Origin: Clostridiales bacterium
GTDB taxonomy: Bacteria; Bacillota; Clostridia; Oscillospirales; Oscillospiraceae
Reading direction: 5' to 3'
Length of the DNA: 64,000 nt
Assembly: GCA_021205695.1 (NCBI GenBank)
Contig: JAJPXB010000047.1
Coordinates: 62,001 to 126,000, forward strand
Positions 1 to 10,220 of this stretch are shown here, piece after piece (position 1 is the stretch's first letter; each line of letters begins with the position of its first letter). The translations under genes were made by a program, and so were the position numbers. The notes beneath the pieces were generated by a model. The model ran no database searches and had not been told where the DNA came from. It saw nothing but the letters and a program-made list of their open reading frames with translations.

Positions 1-34
1 GGCCCTGCGCCTGACACAGACAGCGCAGCGGGCG

Positions 35-547
35 ATGAATCAGAACTGCCTCCCCGACCCGAACGCCGGGCCGGATACGGCGGAGGCGGTACCCACCCGC
101 TGGCAGCCCGTCCTGGGGGCTCTGTTGGACGCCCATCTGGAGATGGAGGTGCTGGAGTCGGCGTGGGGCCGGGAACTGGCGGAGCTGCGGGAAAGTCTGG
201 AGACGCTGGACTGGGCGGGCTTTGCCGCCTGTCTGGGAGCGCGGAGCTATGAGTACGAGCACCTCACCGTTTACCTGATCTTCCGGTATTTTTTGAAGGC
301 GTCCTTTGACGGGGACGCGCTGGGAAAGCTGCGACAGGCGGTGGGAATGGTGCTGACCATCGCCGCCCTGGGCGCCTGGCACTGGCAGCGGACGGGGGTC
401 TTCACCCTGGCGGACCAGATTGAGGTGGCCCGCCAGTACTCCAAGGAGGTGGAGTACTCCGACGACAATATGGAGTCCCTGGCGGAGGCGTTCCTCTTTG
501 AGGAGGCACTGGATATGCCTCACCTTCTGGGACTGCTGGAGGGTTAA
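35..547 (+). CDS. hypothetical protein
   Basis: 170-aa ORF; family not recognised. Confidence 0.6.
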   Translation: MNQNCLPDPNAGPDTAEAVPTRWQPVLGALLDAHLEMEVLESAWGRELAELRESLETLDWAGFAACLGARSYEYEHLTVYLIFRYFLKASFDGDALGKLRQAVGMVLTIAALGAWHWQRTGVFTLADQIEVARQYSKEVEYSDDNMESLAEAFLFEEALDMPHLLGLLEG

Positions 548-1173
548 GCCCCCTTCACCCGGATGCCCACCGCCCGGACTTGTCCTCCAATGGTCTGGTT
601 ATAGTGGCGGTCTGCCGCCCTGCGCTGCTCGTCCATCCGGATGGCCAGAGTGACCCGCTCCCTGGCGGCGGAGCGCAGCGCCTCGTAGGACAGCTCCGTC
701 AGCCCTGCCGCTTCCACCGGGGGCAGCAGGCGGTGCTTTGCCCCGGCCTGGAGAAAGACAGCCCCCTTCCCGCAGACCCGCCAACGGCGGCGGCGGAAGG
801 TATACCGCTCCCCGGGGTCGCTCCGCACCTGGCGAAAGTCCCAGACGGTGAAGCCCCCGTCCTCCCACCGGGCAGCTGTCAGGCAGAAGGGCCCGGGGTC
901 AGGCCCCAGCCGGGTCAGCCGCTGCACCGACCCGGCCACCCGTTCCAGACTGTCCTCCATGGGGCGATCGCTGTCCAGAATGTGGCGGACGCTCCCCGGA
1001 AGATCGACCCCGAACCGGAGGGTGGGACCGCAGCAGGCCCAGATGAGCTTCCGCTCCGGAAGGGCGAAGCACTTCTGCCGCCGGTCCAGATGGATGTGGC
1101 CGGGGAAGGTCTCCCGGCTGTCGGCGGCGGCGACGGCGCCGTTTCGATTGACCATAAGACAGATGTAGGACAT
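544..1173 (-). CDS. hypothetical protein, possible Ntn-hydrolase/proteasome-subunit-like fold
   Basis: 209-aa ORF; N-terminus MSYICLMVNRNGAVAAADSRET resembles proteasome/HslV-like beta strands. Confidence 0.5.
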   Translation of the reverse strand: MSYICLMVNRNGAVAAADSRETFPGHIHLDRRQKCFALPERKLIWACCGPTLRFGVDLPGSVRHILDSDRPMEDSLERVAGSVQRLTRLGPDPGPFCLTAARWEDGGFTVWDFRQVRSDPGERYTFRRRRWRVCGKGAVFLQAGAKHRLLPPVEAAGLTELSYEALRSAARERVTLAIRMDEQRRAADRHYNQTIGGQVRAVGIRVKGA

Positions 1174-1336
1174 GGAGATGCCTCCTTTGAAGTGGGATTG
1201 CCCTTATTATAGCCGCTTTGCCGGACAGAGGCAAGGGCTGCACGGCTCCCCTGAAAGAGGGGCGCGGCTGCTCCTCCTCAAATTTCAACTGCCGCGTAAC
1301 GATCAACTTCCGACCACATGAAAAGAGGATAAATAT

Positions 1337-2065
1337 ATGAGAATGAGACGAAAGAAGAACCTGATCCCCCGAATGGAGCGGTGCGCGGATTGGCAGGTGC
1401 AGGAGCCGGAGACCCTTCGGGGCCGGTGGCGGAGCCTGTTCCCGGAGGCAGAGGCCCTGTGGCTGGAGATCGGCTGCGGCAAGGGAACCTTTACCGCCGA
1501 GACTGCCCGGAAAAATCCCAACGTCCTGCTCATCGCCGTGGAGCGGGTGCCGGACGCCCTGGTGATGGCCATGGAGAAGGCCAGGGCGCTGGAGCTGAAA
1601 AACGTGTTCTTCATCTGCGCCGACGCGGAGCGGCTGGGGGAGATCTTCGACGAAGGCGAGGTAGACCGTCTGTTCATCAATTTCTGCGATCCCTGGCCCT
1701 CCAAGCGCCACTGCAAGCGGCGGCTGACCAGCGGAGGATTCCTCGTCTCCTATCGGAGCATTCTCCGGGAGGGGGGAGAGATCCATTTCAAGACGGACAA
1801 CCGCCCCCTGTTTGACTTCTCTCTGACGCAGTTCCCCCAGGCGGGGTATGCGCTCAGCCAGGTGACCCGCGACCTTCACGCCGATGGGGTGCAGGGGGTT
1901 ATGACGGACTATGAGGCGAAATTCTCCGCCCAGGGCGTTCCCATCAACCGGTGCGTGGCCACCAAGCTGCCGGTGGAGCAACTCCCGGAGACGTGGGAGA
2001 GCGTGGGGCTGAAGGCCGGGACAGAAGCCCGTGACTCTACGCAATTTGACGAATACAGCGAGTAG
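1337..2065 (+). CDS. trmB: tRNA (guanine-N7-)-methyltransferase
   Basis: EIGCGKGTFTAETA SAM motif and FINFCDPWPSKRHCKRRLT TrmB signature. Confidence 0.93.
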   Translation: MRMRRKKNLIPRMERCADWQVQEPETLRGRWRSLFPEAEALWLEIGCGKGTFTAETARKNPNVLLIAVERVPDALVMAMEKARALELKNVFFICADAERLGEIFDEGEVDRLFINFCDPWPSKRHCKRRLTSGGFLVSYRSILREGGEIHFKTDNRPLFDFSLTQFPQAGYALSQVTRDLHADGVQGVMTDYEAKFSAQGVPINRCVATKLPVEQLPETWESVGLKAGTEARDSTQFDEYSE

Positions 2066-2307
2066 TGCAGGACGCTCTTTGCAGCTGTGGGGCGTTGCCT
2101 GAAAGGATTCCCGGCGAGCTGGCACCCTGCCTTTCCGGTTGGCGTGAGCAGCTTGACTGCACCACAGGTTTCTCCTGTTCGCGGCCTTTTTCTCCGCCCT
2201 GTTCACCCGTCTGTAAAGCACCATTGGTTGCCCTGTCCGTTATGCAGAAACCCTTTGCCAATGACGGCAAAATCGGCTATACTGTGGAAAACAGAGGAAG
2301 TGATCGC

Positions 2308-3429
2308 ATGGAACAGGTCGAATATATGGTCCCCTGCCTGTTGGGGCTGGAGCGTCTGGTGGCAGACGAGCTGATTCGCCTGAAGCTCCCGGAGGTGCGG
2401 GCGGAAAACGGGCGGGTGTTCTGTAAGGGAACTCTGGCAGATCTGCCCCGGATGAATATTCAGCTCCGCTGCGGGGCCAGGGTGCTGCTGGTGCTGGCGC
2501 GGTTCCATGCAGAGACCTTTGAAGAGCTGTTTCAGGGGACGCTGTCCGTTCCCTGGGAGGACATTATCCCCCGGGACGGGGAGAGCCCGGTAAAGGGCTA
2601 CTCCATCAACTCCCAGCTTCACTCCGTCCCCGCCTGCCAGTCTATCGTGAAAAAGGCGGTCTCCCAGCGCCTCAGCCGGGCCTATGGCCTGGAGTGGCTG
2701 CCGGAGACCGGGGAGCGGTATCAAATTCAGTTCTCCATAATGAAGGACGAGGTGCATCTGTGCCTGGACACCTCCGGCGCAGGGCTGTACAAGCGGGGCT
2801 ACCGGGCAGTGGGGGTGGAGGCCCCTCTCCGGGAGACCCTGGCCGCCGCTATGGTGCTGCTGTCCAAATACCGGGGATTAGACCCCTTCTGCGATCCCTT
2901 CTGCGGCTCCGGCACCATCTGCATCGAGGCGGCGCTCATCGCCAAAAACCGCGCGCCCGGCTTGAACCGTCACTTTGCCGCGCAAAAATGGAAGCTGGTG
3001 GACAGCCGTTTCTGGATGGACGCGGTGGAGGAAGCCCTGGCCCAGGAATACGACCGGACATACGACATCTGGGGCGGCGACATCGATGCAAACGCCGTCC
3101 GCATCGCTCAGGAGAACGCCGTCAAGGCCGAGGTGGACGACACCGTTCGCTTCGAGGTGGCGGATGCCGGACGGTTCTACGCTCACGAGCCCTACGGCCG
3201 AGTGGTGACCAATCCCCCCTATGGGGAGCGATTGCTGGAGAAGGAGGAGGCCGCACGCCTGTACCACACCTTTGGGGCCGCCGTCCGCCGTCTCCCGGAG
3301 GGCTGGCGGGTGAGTATCCTCTCCTCTCACACGGAATTTGAGGCGGCTTTCGGCCAACGGGCCAGGAAAAAGCGGAAGCTCTACAACGGGATGATCAAAT
3401 GCGACCTGTTCCAGTATGGGAAGGTCTGA
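2308..3429 (+). CDS. THUMP-domain class I SAM-dependent RNA methyltransferase (RlmL/YpsC-like)
   Basis: MEQVEYMVPCLLGLERLVADEL start, DPFCGSGTICIEAALIAKNRAPGLNR, VVTNPPYGERL. Confidence 0.9.
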   Translation: MEQVEYMVPCLLGLERLVADELIRLKLPEVRAENGRVFCKGTLADLPRMNIQLRCGARVLLVLARFHAETFEELFQGTLSVPWEDIIPRDGESPVKGYSINSQLHSVPACQSIVKKAVSQRLSRAYGLEWLPETGERYQIQFSIMKDEVHLCLDTSGAGLYKRGYRAVGVEAPLRETLAAAMVLLSKYRGLDPFCDPFCGSGTICIEAALIAKNRAPGLNRHFAAQKWKLVDSRFWMDAVEEALAQEYDRTYDIWGGDIDANAVRIAQENAVKAEVDDTVRFEVADAGRFYAHEPYGRVVTNPPYGERLLEKEEAARLYHTFGAAVRRLPEGWRVSILSSHTEFEAAFGQRARKKRKLYNGMIKCDLFQYGKV

Positions 3430-3569
3430 ATCCGGGCTGCTCTGTCTGACTTCGCCGGGTCGGGCTGAAACGGTGCGCCTTTGGGAAAATGAGTTGATTT
3501 TTCTCCCATGCCAGATTATAATAGGATGTGTTACGCTGTATTTAGCCAGAAAGGGAGAGAGAAAACGAT

Positions 3570-6500
3570 ATGCCAAAGCTTTCTATCATCATTCCGGTTT
3601 ACAACGCCTCCGCCTACCTGGAACAAGCCCTGGACAGCGTCCTGAACCAGTCTTTTAAGGATATCGAGGTCATCTGCGTGGACGACGGCTCAACTGACAG
3701 CTCCCCGGAAATACTCCAGCGATATGCCCGGCAGGACGCCCGGGTCAGGGTGCTACATCAGAAGAACCTCCATGCCGGGGTGGCACGGAACGCTGGTTTG
3801 GCTGTGGCCACGGGAGAATACGTTCATTTTTTGGACGCAGACGACTATGTGCTGGATTACGCCTACGAGGCGCTGTACGCCCGGGCGGTGAAATATGACC
3901 TGGATCTGCTCAAGTGCGCTACCGTGACTTGGGATGTCCAGCGGAATACGGCAGTGGACCGTCCCTCCTTCACGCTGAGCCACATGGAGGTCGGCAGCTT
4001 CCACCGGTTGCTGACGCTGAATGAGGGTAGCCCTATCTATAAGGTCAACGTCGCTCCCTGGAACGGACTGTACCGGCGTGCCTTCCTGGAGGAGCACAAG
4101 CTGCGCTTCAACGACCTGTTCTGTGTCAATGACCGCTCTTTTTTCGCCGCAGTCATCACCAACGCCAACCGGATGATGCTGGCCCGGGATCGGCTGGTGG
4201 TCCACCGTATCAACCTGGAGGATTCGCTGGTCGGCCTGCGGTCAAAGCACTTTGACTGCCACTTCCGCTCTATTCATATTGTGGAGGAACGGCTGGCGCA
4301 GGATCATGTGACGCCGGATGTAGCCGAGCGGATCATGGTGAAAGAGTTCACCGATCTCTTCAACTGGTTTCAGGATTTTGGCCAGGACGATGAGAACGGA
4401 CAGCAGATCCTGGAGACTACCCGCGAATTTGTCCACAGCTATCAGGGCGCATGTGCCACCCAGCTGAAAAGCCTCTACGCCGACAAACGCCAGGCAATCA
4501 GCGCTCCGCCAAAGAAAAAGACTCCTCCGGCAGCTGTTCAGCTCTTCCACGACGCAGTGGAAAAGCCCAAGGTCTCGGTGGTCCTGCCCATCTATAACGT
4601 GGAGGACTACCTGACCGAGGCGCTCTACAGCCTGTCTCAGCAGACGCTGGACGCGATGGAGTTCCTCTGCGTCAATGACGGCTCCACCGACAGCTCCATG
4701 GCCATTATGAAGGAATACGCCAGCCTGGACAGGCGTTTCCGTATCCTGGACGGCCCCAACGGGGGCTACGGCAAGGCCATGAACCGGGGCATCGACGCCG
4801 CTAAGGGAGAATATCTGGGCATCCTGGAGCCGGACGACTTCGTCCCGCCGGATATGTATGCCTCCCTGTACAAAATTGCCAGCGAAAACCAGCTGGACTT
4901 TGTCAAGGCGGACTTTTACCGCTTTATGGTCAATCCGGACGGTTCTCTTCGACAGGATCTCAACCGCCTGACATACGCACGGGGGTATTATGGCAGGGTA
5001 ATTTGCCCGGGCGATGAGCTGGAAACATTCAAGTTTGTGATGAATACCTGGAGCGGCATCTACAGCCTGGACTTCCTCAATCGCTGGCATATCCGGCACA
5101 ATGAGACTCCCGGCGCCTCCTATCAGGACAACGGCTTCTGGTTCCAAACCTTCTGTCGGGCAGAGCGGGCATGGTTTGTCAACAAGCCTTTCTATATGAA
5201 CCGGCGGGACAATCCCAATTCCTCCATGTTTAACCGGAAAAAGCTCTACTGTGTCACCGACGAGTATCGCTATATCTGGGACTGGATGAGCAAAGACCCG
5301 ACACTGCTGGAAAAGTTCACCCTCATTTTCTACGCCAAAAAGTTCAGCAACTTCATGGTTACCTACCGCCGCCTGGCTCCGGAATACCAGTTGGAATATC
5401 TGCACCATATCTGTGATGAGTTCCGCCCCGCCATGGAGCAGGGCCTGTTGGATGAGGAGCTGCTGGGCCCTGCCTATTGGAAGCAGATTCACGAGATACT
5501 GGCCGATCCGGACGCCTATTATGCCAAAATACGGGTATCCGTGATTATGCCCGTTTATAACGCAGAACAATACCTCTGTCAGACCTTGGACAGCCTATTG
5601 GTGCGCAACGAAACGCAGTTCGAGGTCATCTGTGTAGACGATGGCTCTACCGACGGCTCACTAAACATCCTGCGGGAATATGAGGCCCGGGACACACGGG
5701 TGCGGGTATTCACCCAAGTTAATGCCGGGGCCGGCGCTGCCCGGAACAACGGCATGCAGTATGCCAGAGGCGAATATCTCTCTTTCCTGGATGCGGACGA
5801 CTTTTTTGAGCCGGATATGCTCCGAATGGCCTATGACCGGGCCCATACTCTGGAAACTGACATCATCGTGTTCCGCTGTGACCAGTATTACGAGGCCACC
5901 GGCGAATATGCTCCCGCCCGCTACACCATCAACGAGGCGTTGCTGCCCATTCATCAGCCCTTTGCCGGAGAAGAGATTTTTCAGGACACTTTCAAGGCCT
6001 TTGTAGGATGGGCCTGGGACAAGCTGTTTCGGGCGGACTTTGTCCGGGAAAACGGCCTGAAATTCCAGGAGCAGCGTACCAGCAACGATATGCTGTTCGT
6101 CTTTTCTGCTATTGTCAGGGCTCAGCGCATCTCTACCATGAACAAGGTCCTGGCCCACCACCGCAGGGATGCCGGTTCTCTCTCGGTCACCCGGGAAAAG
6201 AGCTGGGATTGCTTCTACCATGCCCTGTGTGCTTTGCGTCAGCAGCTCAGAGATTGGAATGTCTATGACCGGTTGGAACAGGATTTTATCAACTACAGCC
6301 AGCACTTCTCACTCTGGAACGTGACGACTCTCCGAGGCCCCTCCTATCACAAGCTGTATAATAAGCTTTCTACCGAGTGGGCTGACGACTTGGGCATTAC
6401 CGGTCATAATGAATCCTATTTCTACAACAGAGGCGAATACAGGAAGATGCAGACGCTGCTCTCTTCCACCTCTGAGGAGTTCCTGTTCCTGGAATTGGAC

Positions 6501-6755
6501 AGCGCCAAGCTGGAGCTGGCCCCACTGCGGGCGGAAAACATCCGCCTGAAGGATTCCGTTCAGCGTTTGAGCCGCCGCTGCAATCGTCTGGAAGCCCGTA
6601 ACGAACGGCTGAAGACCCGAAACAGCACCCTGAAGGCCCAGAATAAGGCTCTGAAAGCGAAAAATCAGGAGATTAAGCGGTCCACCATCTGGAAGGTCGG
6701 ACGGATCGTCACCTGGCCCTTCCGCAAGCTGAAAAAGCTGCTGAGACGTAAGTAA
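3570..6755 (+). CDS. multidomain glycosyltransferase with three tandem GT2 domains and a C-terminal coiled coil
   Basis: Three GT2 starts (KLSIIIPVYNAS, KVSVVLPIYNVE, RVSVIMPVYNAE) each followed by a VDDGSTD or VNDGSTD motif and an acidic DxD-type motif (DADD in domains 1 and 3, EPDD in domain 2). Confidence 0.92.
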   Translation: MPKLSIIIPVYNASAYLEQALDSVLNQSFKDIEVICVDDGSTDSSPEILQRYARQDARVRVLHQKNLHAGVARNAGLAVATGEYVHFLDADDYVLDYAYEALYARAVKYDLDLLKCATVTWDVQRNTAVDRPSFTLSHMEVGSFHRLLTLNEGSPIYKVNVAPWNGLYRRAFLEEHKLRFNDLFCVNDRSFFAAVITNANRMMLARDRLVVHRINLEDSLVGLRSKHFDCHFRSIHIVEERLAQDHVTPDVAERIMVKEFTDLFNWFQDFGQDDENGQQILETTREFVHSYQGACATQLKSLYADKRQAISAPPKKKTPPAAVQLFHDAVEKPKVSVVLPIYNVEDYLTEALYSLSQQTLDAMEFLCVNDGSTDSSMAIMKEYASLDRRFRILDGPNGGYGKAMNRGIDAAKGEYLGILEPDDFVPPDMYASLYKIASENQLDFVKADFYRFMVNPDGSLRQDLNRLTYARGYYGRVICPGDELETFKFVMNTWSGIYSLDFLNRWHIRHNETPGASYQDNGFWFQTFCRAERAWFVNKPFYMNRRDNPNSSMFNRKKLYCVTDEYRYIWDWMSKDPTLLEKFTLIFYAKKFSNFMVTYRRLAPEYQLEYLHHICDEFRPAMEQGLLDEELLGPAYWKQIHEILADPDAYYAKIRVSVIMPVYNAEQYLCQTLDSLLVRNETQFEVICVDDGSTDGSLNILREYEARDTRVRVFTQVNAGAGAARNNGMQYARGEYLSFLDADDFFEPDMLRMAYDRAHTLETDIIVFRCDQYYEATGEYAPARYTINEALLPIHQPFAGEEIFQDTFKAFVGWAWDKLFRADFVRENGLKFQEQRTSNDMLFVFSAIVRAQRISTMNKVLAHHRRDAGSLSVTREKSWDCFYHALCALRQQLRDWNVYDRLEQDFINYSQHFSLWNVTTLRGPSYHKLYNKLSTEWADDLGITGHNESYFYNRGEYRKMQTLLSSTSEEFLFLELDSAKLELAPLRAENIRLKDSVQRLSRRCNRLEARNERLKTRNSTLKAQNKALKAKNQEIKRSTIWKVGRIVTWPFRKLKKLLRRK

Positions 6756-6770
6756 AAGGAGCGTTTATCG

Positions 6771-8069
6771 ATGAAAATTGCCATTGCCGGAACCGGCTAT
6801 GTGGGCCTGGTCACCGGCGTCGTGCTGGCCCATCTGGGACACAATGTCACCTGCGTAGATGTAGACGAAAAAAAGGTGGAAACCATGCGCCGGGGCATCT
6901 CCCCCATCTATGAACCGGGTCTGGAGGAGCTGATGGCCGCCAATATGGAGCGGCTCACCTTCACCACCGACTATGCTTCCGCCTACCGGGACGCCGAGGT
7001 CATCTATATCGGCGTGGGCACCCCGGAGAAACGGGACGGCTCCGCCAATCTGTCTTATGTGAACCAAGTCATCGATCAGATCGCCGCCACTCTGGAACGG
7101 GATTGCATCGTGGTGGTCAAGTCCACCGTCCCCATCGGCACCAACGACAAGCTGGAGCAGCGGCTCCGGGAAAAGCTGACCCATTCCGTGGAGGTGGAGC
7201 TGGCCTCCAACCCGGAGTTCCTGTCCCAGGGCACTGCGGTGAAGGACACTCTCCACGCTGCCAGGATCGTCATCGGTGTGGAGTCCAAGCACGCCGAAGA
7301 GGTCATGCGTGCGGTCTATGCCGGGCTGGATCAGCCGGTGGTGGTGACCAACCGCCGCAGCGCTGAGATGATCAAGTACGCCTCCAACGACTTCCTGGCG
7401 TTGAAAATCTCCTATATCAACGAGATCGCCAACCTGTGCGAGCTGCTGGGGGCGGATATCCAGGACGTGGCCCGGGGCATGGGCCTGGATCCCCGTATCG
7501 GCAACAAGTTCCTGAACGCCGGCATCGGCTACGGTGGCTCCTGCTTCCCCAAGGACACCAAGGCGCTCCACTGGGTCTCCAACTATTATGACCGGGAGCT
7601 GAAAACCATCAAGGCGGCCATCGAGGTCAACGACCGGCAGAAGCTGGTGCTGGTGAAGAAGGCCCGCAGCTATTACGATTCCCTGGAGGGCAAAAAGATA
7701 GCCGTCCTGGGTCTGACCTTCAAGCCGGAGACGGACGACCTGCGGGAGGCCCCCTCCCTGGTAAACATCCCCATCCTGCTGGACGACGGGGCGGAGATCA
7801 GCGCCTGGGATCCGGTAGGGGTGAATAACTTCAAGCGGTTTTATCCCGACGAGATCACCTACTGTGATACCATTCAGGAGGCCCTCCGGGGCGCAGACCT
7901 GTGCCTAATCTTCACCGAATGGGCGGACGTGAAGGCGCTGGAGCCGGAGATTTTCCGGAGCCTGATGAAGCAGCCCATCGTGCTGGACGGGCGCAACTGC
8001 TTCCCGGTGAGCAAATTTGTCGGCAGCGGCGTGGTCTATGATTCCATTGGCCGGGCGAAGGTGGAGTAA
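6771..8069 (+). CDS. ugd: UDP-glucose 6-dehydrogenase
   Basis: MKIAIAGTGYVGLVTGVVLAHLGHNVTCVDVDEKKV; GIGYGGSCFPKDTKAL catalytic Cys motif. Confidence 0.95.
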   Translation: MKIAIAGTGYVGLVTGVVLAHLGHNVTCVDVDEKKVETMRRGISPIYEPGLEELMAANMERLTFTTDYASAYRDAEVIYIGVGTPEKRDGSANLSYVNQVIDQIAATLERDCIVVVKSTVPIGTNDKLEQRLREKLTHSVEVELASNPEFLSQGTAVKDTLHAARIVIGVESKHAEEVMRAVYAGLDQPVVVTNRRSAEMIKYASNDFLALKISYINEIANLCELLGADIQDVARGMGLDPRIGNKFLNAGIGYGGSCFPKDTKALHWVSNYYDRELKTIKAAIEVNDRQKLVLVKKARSYYDSLEGKKIAVLGLTFKPETDDLREAPSLVNIPILLDDGAEISAWDPVGVNNFKRFYPDEITYCDTIQEALRGADLCLIFTEWADVKALEPEIFRSLMKQPIVLDGRNCFPVSKFVGSGVVYDSIGRAKVE

Positions 8070-8134
8070 AACCGGGCGGGAATGATAGTTTCTCCAGGAA
8101 TGTAGTGTAGCGCAAGATTGGCAGGGAATATGTT

Positions 8135-9451
8135 ATGAATCTCCTTTCAAGGTTTATCAGGAAAATCCCGCCCTTTCGGAATATCTACCGCCGGATAGAC
8201 GCTCTGAAAAAGGAAAATGCCACCATCAAAAAGGCAATGGCCGACAGGGAAAAGGATATCCATCGGCTTTCGAAACAGGTGGATATGTTGCTTTCCGCTC
8301 AACAGGAGGCGGAAAAAACTATGAGAGGCCTGAATAATGCGACAGCTGCAAATGAGAAGCGTTGGCAGACCGTTGCCGAGCAGGAGCGAAGGGATTACAG
8401 TGCATTGCAAAAGGCTGTCGCCGCCGCCAACGCAACAGCTGCCGACCGGGACAAGCGGAATTACGAGCAGCTCAGGGACTCCATCACCAAAGCCAACCAA
8501 ACCGCCGCCGAACGAGAACGGCAGGATTACAGCAAGCTGATGAGGCAAATTGGCGACAACCGGTACCAGCTGTCGCGCAAGGACGAGTACTACTATTTCA
8601 AGGGACTGGAGCCGTCACGGTATCCCGACGCTTTGAAGGAGTGGTATTACCAAAAGACGGGGCAGACCTTGAATTTGGAGCATCCCCGCACCTACACGGA
8701 AAAGATCCAGTGGTTGAAGCTGCATGACAGTACGCCGCTGAAGGGAGAGCTGTCGGACAAATATCTGGTTCGGAATTATGTAAAGCAAAAAATCGGAGAG
8801 GAATATCTGGTGCCCCTCCTGGGCGTCTGGGACAGAGCAGAGGATATCCCATTCGATGCGCTGCCGGTGCGGTTTGCCCTCAAAGCGACCCACGGCAGCG
8901 GCTGGAATATCATTGTCCATGACAAGAGCAGTCTGAACGTGGCCGACGCCCGACGAAAGCTGAACGAATGGCTTCAAACCAACTTTGCATTCTATGCCGG
9001 TTTGGAGCTGCACTACGGTTATATCAAGCCCCGGATTATCGCAGAGGAGTATATTGAAAATTCCGGCGGCGACATCGACGATTATAAGGTATTCTGCTTC
9101 GACGGAAAGCCCCGGTATATCCTGTTTATCACTGGACGGCACACCCATATGGAGAAGGCAGTCTATGACACGGATCGGAACCGGATGCCCTTCCTGGACG
9201 GGGGAAGGCCGCTGGAGCGGGACGTTTCAAAACCGGCCTTTCTGAGCAAGCTTCTCTCCCTGGCGGAAGCGCTTTCTCAGGGCTTCATCCATGTCCGTGT
9301 AGACTTCTACTGCCTGAACAGCGGCCAGCTCAAGTTCGGGGAGATGACCTTCACTCCCACTTCCGGGCGATCCCTCTGGGAGCCGGCGGAATACGAGAGG
9401 ATTCTGGGCGACCTGATCCACCTCCCCTGCGACGACCAGCCCCAGGAGTAA
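8135..9451 (+). CDS. TupA-like ATP-grasp protein with N-terminal coiled coil
   Basis: YYQKTGQTLNLEHPRTYTEKIQWLKLHDSTPLKGELSDKYLVRNYV and RFALKATHGSGWNIIV typical of the TupA-like ATPgrasp family. Confidence 0.82.
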   Translation: MNLLSRFIRKIPPFRNIYRRIDALKKENATIKKAMADREKDIHRLSKQVDMLLSAQQEAEKTMRGLNNATAANEKRWQTVAEQERRDYSALQKAVAAANATAADRDKRNYEQLRDSITKANQTAAERERQDYSKLMRQIGDNRYQLSRKDEYYYFKGLEPSRYPDALKEWYYQKTGQTLNLEHPRTYTEKIQWLKLHDSTPLKGELSDKYLVRNYVKQKIGEEYLVPLLGVWDRAEDIPFDALPVRFALKATHGSGWNIIVHDKSSLNVADARRKLNEWLQTNFAFYAGLELHYGYIKPRIIAEEYIENSGGDIDDYKVFCFDGKPRYILFITGRHTHMEKAVYDTDRNRMPFLDGGRPLERDVSKPAFLSKLLSLAEALSQGFIHVRVDFYCLNSGQLKFGEMTFTPTSGRSLWEPAEYERILGDLIHLPCDDQPQE

Positions 9452-9472
9452 TCTCCAAATCTCTCCTGGCAT

Positions 9473-9512
9473 AAAACGGCCCGGCGTTCTTTTGTAGACG
9501 CCGGGCCGTTTT
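9473..9512. terminator. bidirectional Rho-independent terminator
   Basis: 15-bp stem aaaacggcccggcgt / acgccgggccgtttt with A/T-rich flanks between convergent genes. Confidence 0.85.
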
Positions 9513-9513
9513 G

Positions 9514-9882
9514 TCATACCTCCCGCTCTCTGGGGCGCAGGCCAAAGCTGACCGCGATGGCGGAATCTACCTCCTCCATCCGCTCCTCGTCCAGGTGCCC
9601 CATCCGCTCCCGTAGACGGCGCTTATCCAGGGTCCTGATCTGCTCCAGCAGCACCACGGAATCCCGGGTCAGCCCACAGTGGGGGTCGATCAGCTCGATA
9701 TGGGTGGGCAGCTTCGCCTTGTTGAGCTGTGAGGTGATGGCCGCCGCGATCACCGTCGGGCTGTGCCGGTTGCCCATGTCGTTTTGAATGATCAGCACCG
9801 GCCGGACGCCTCCCTGTTCGCTGCCCACCACCGGACTCAGGTCGGCGTAAAAGATGTCTCCTCTTCTGATATTGGTATCCAC
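9514..9882 (-). CDS. MazF/PemK-family endoribonuclease toxin (NdoA-like)
   Basis: [46 protein letters not shown]. Confidence 0.93.
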   Translation of the reverse strand: MDTNIRRGDIFYADLSPVVGSEQGGVRPVLIIQNDMGNRHSPTVIAAAITSQLNKAKLPTHIELIDPHCGLTRDSVVLLEQIRTLDKRRLRERMGHLDEERMEEVDSAIAVSFGLRPREREV

Positions 9883-10220
9883 AATTTCACACTCCGCCGA
9901 ATTCAGGCTCGTCGAAGCTGTGCCTTCGGCGATGCCCTCAAAATGCTCCCGTCACATCCTATGTAACGAGGTACTTCTCATTCTCCCCTGCAAGGGGGAA
10001 AATATACCCCTCTTCCGGGCGGGAGACAGCATCTCCCACCGTTCCCCCTCTTTCCAGCATATGCGACGGGTTTTCCCCTGTGCACAGCGAAATTGCGCAC
10101 TTGTGGAGTGAAACTTCATACAGATGACTTGCATTCCCCTGCGAATATTGCTATAATGTAGAAGTATTGTAAAATGTGGTTCAAAGCGTCTCTTTGAGCC
10201 GGTTTGAAGGAGTATGCTCA

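Noticed and set aside
4242-5570. Long antisense ORF (442 aa) under the triple-GT gene
   Set aside because: Antisense of a clear GT2 gene in GC-rich DNA; composition-driven
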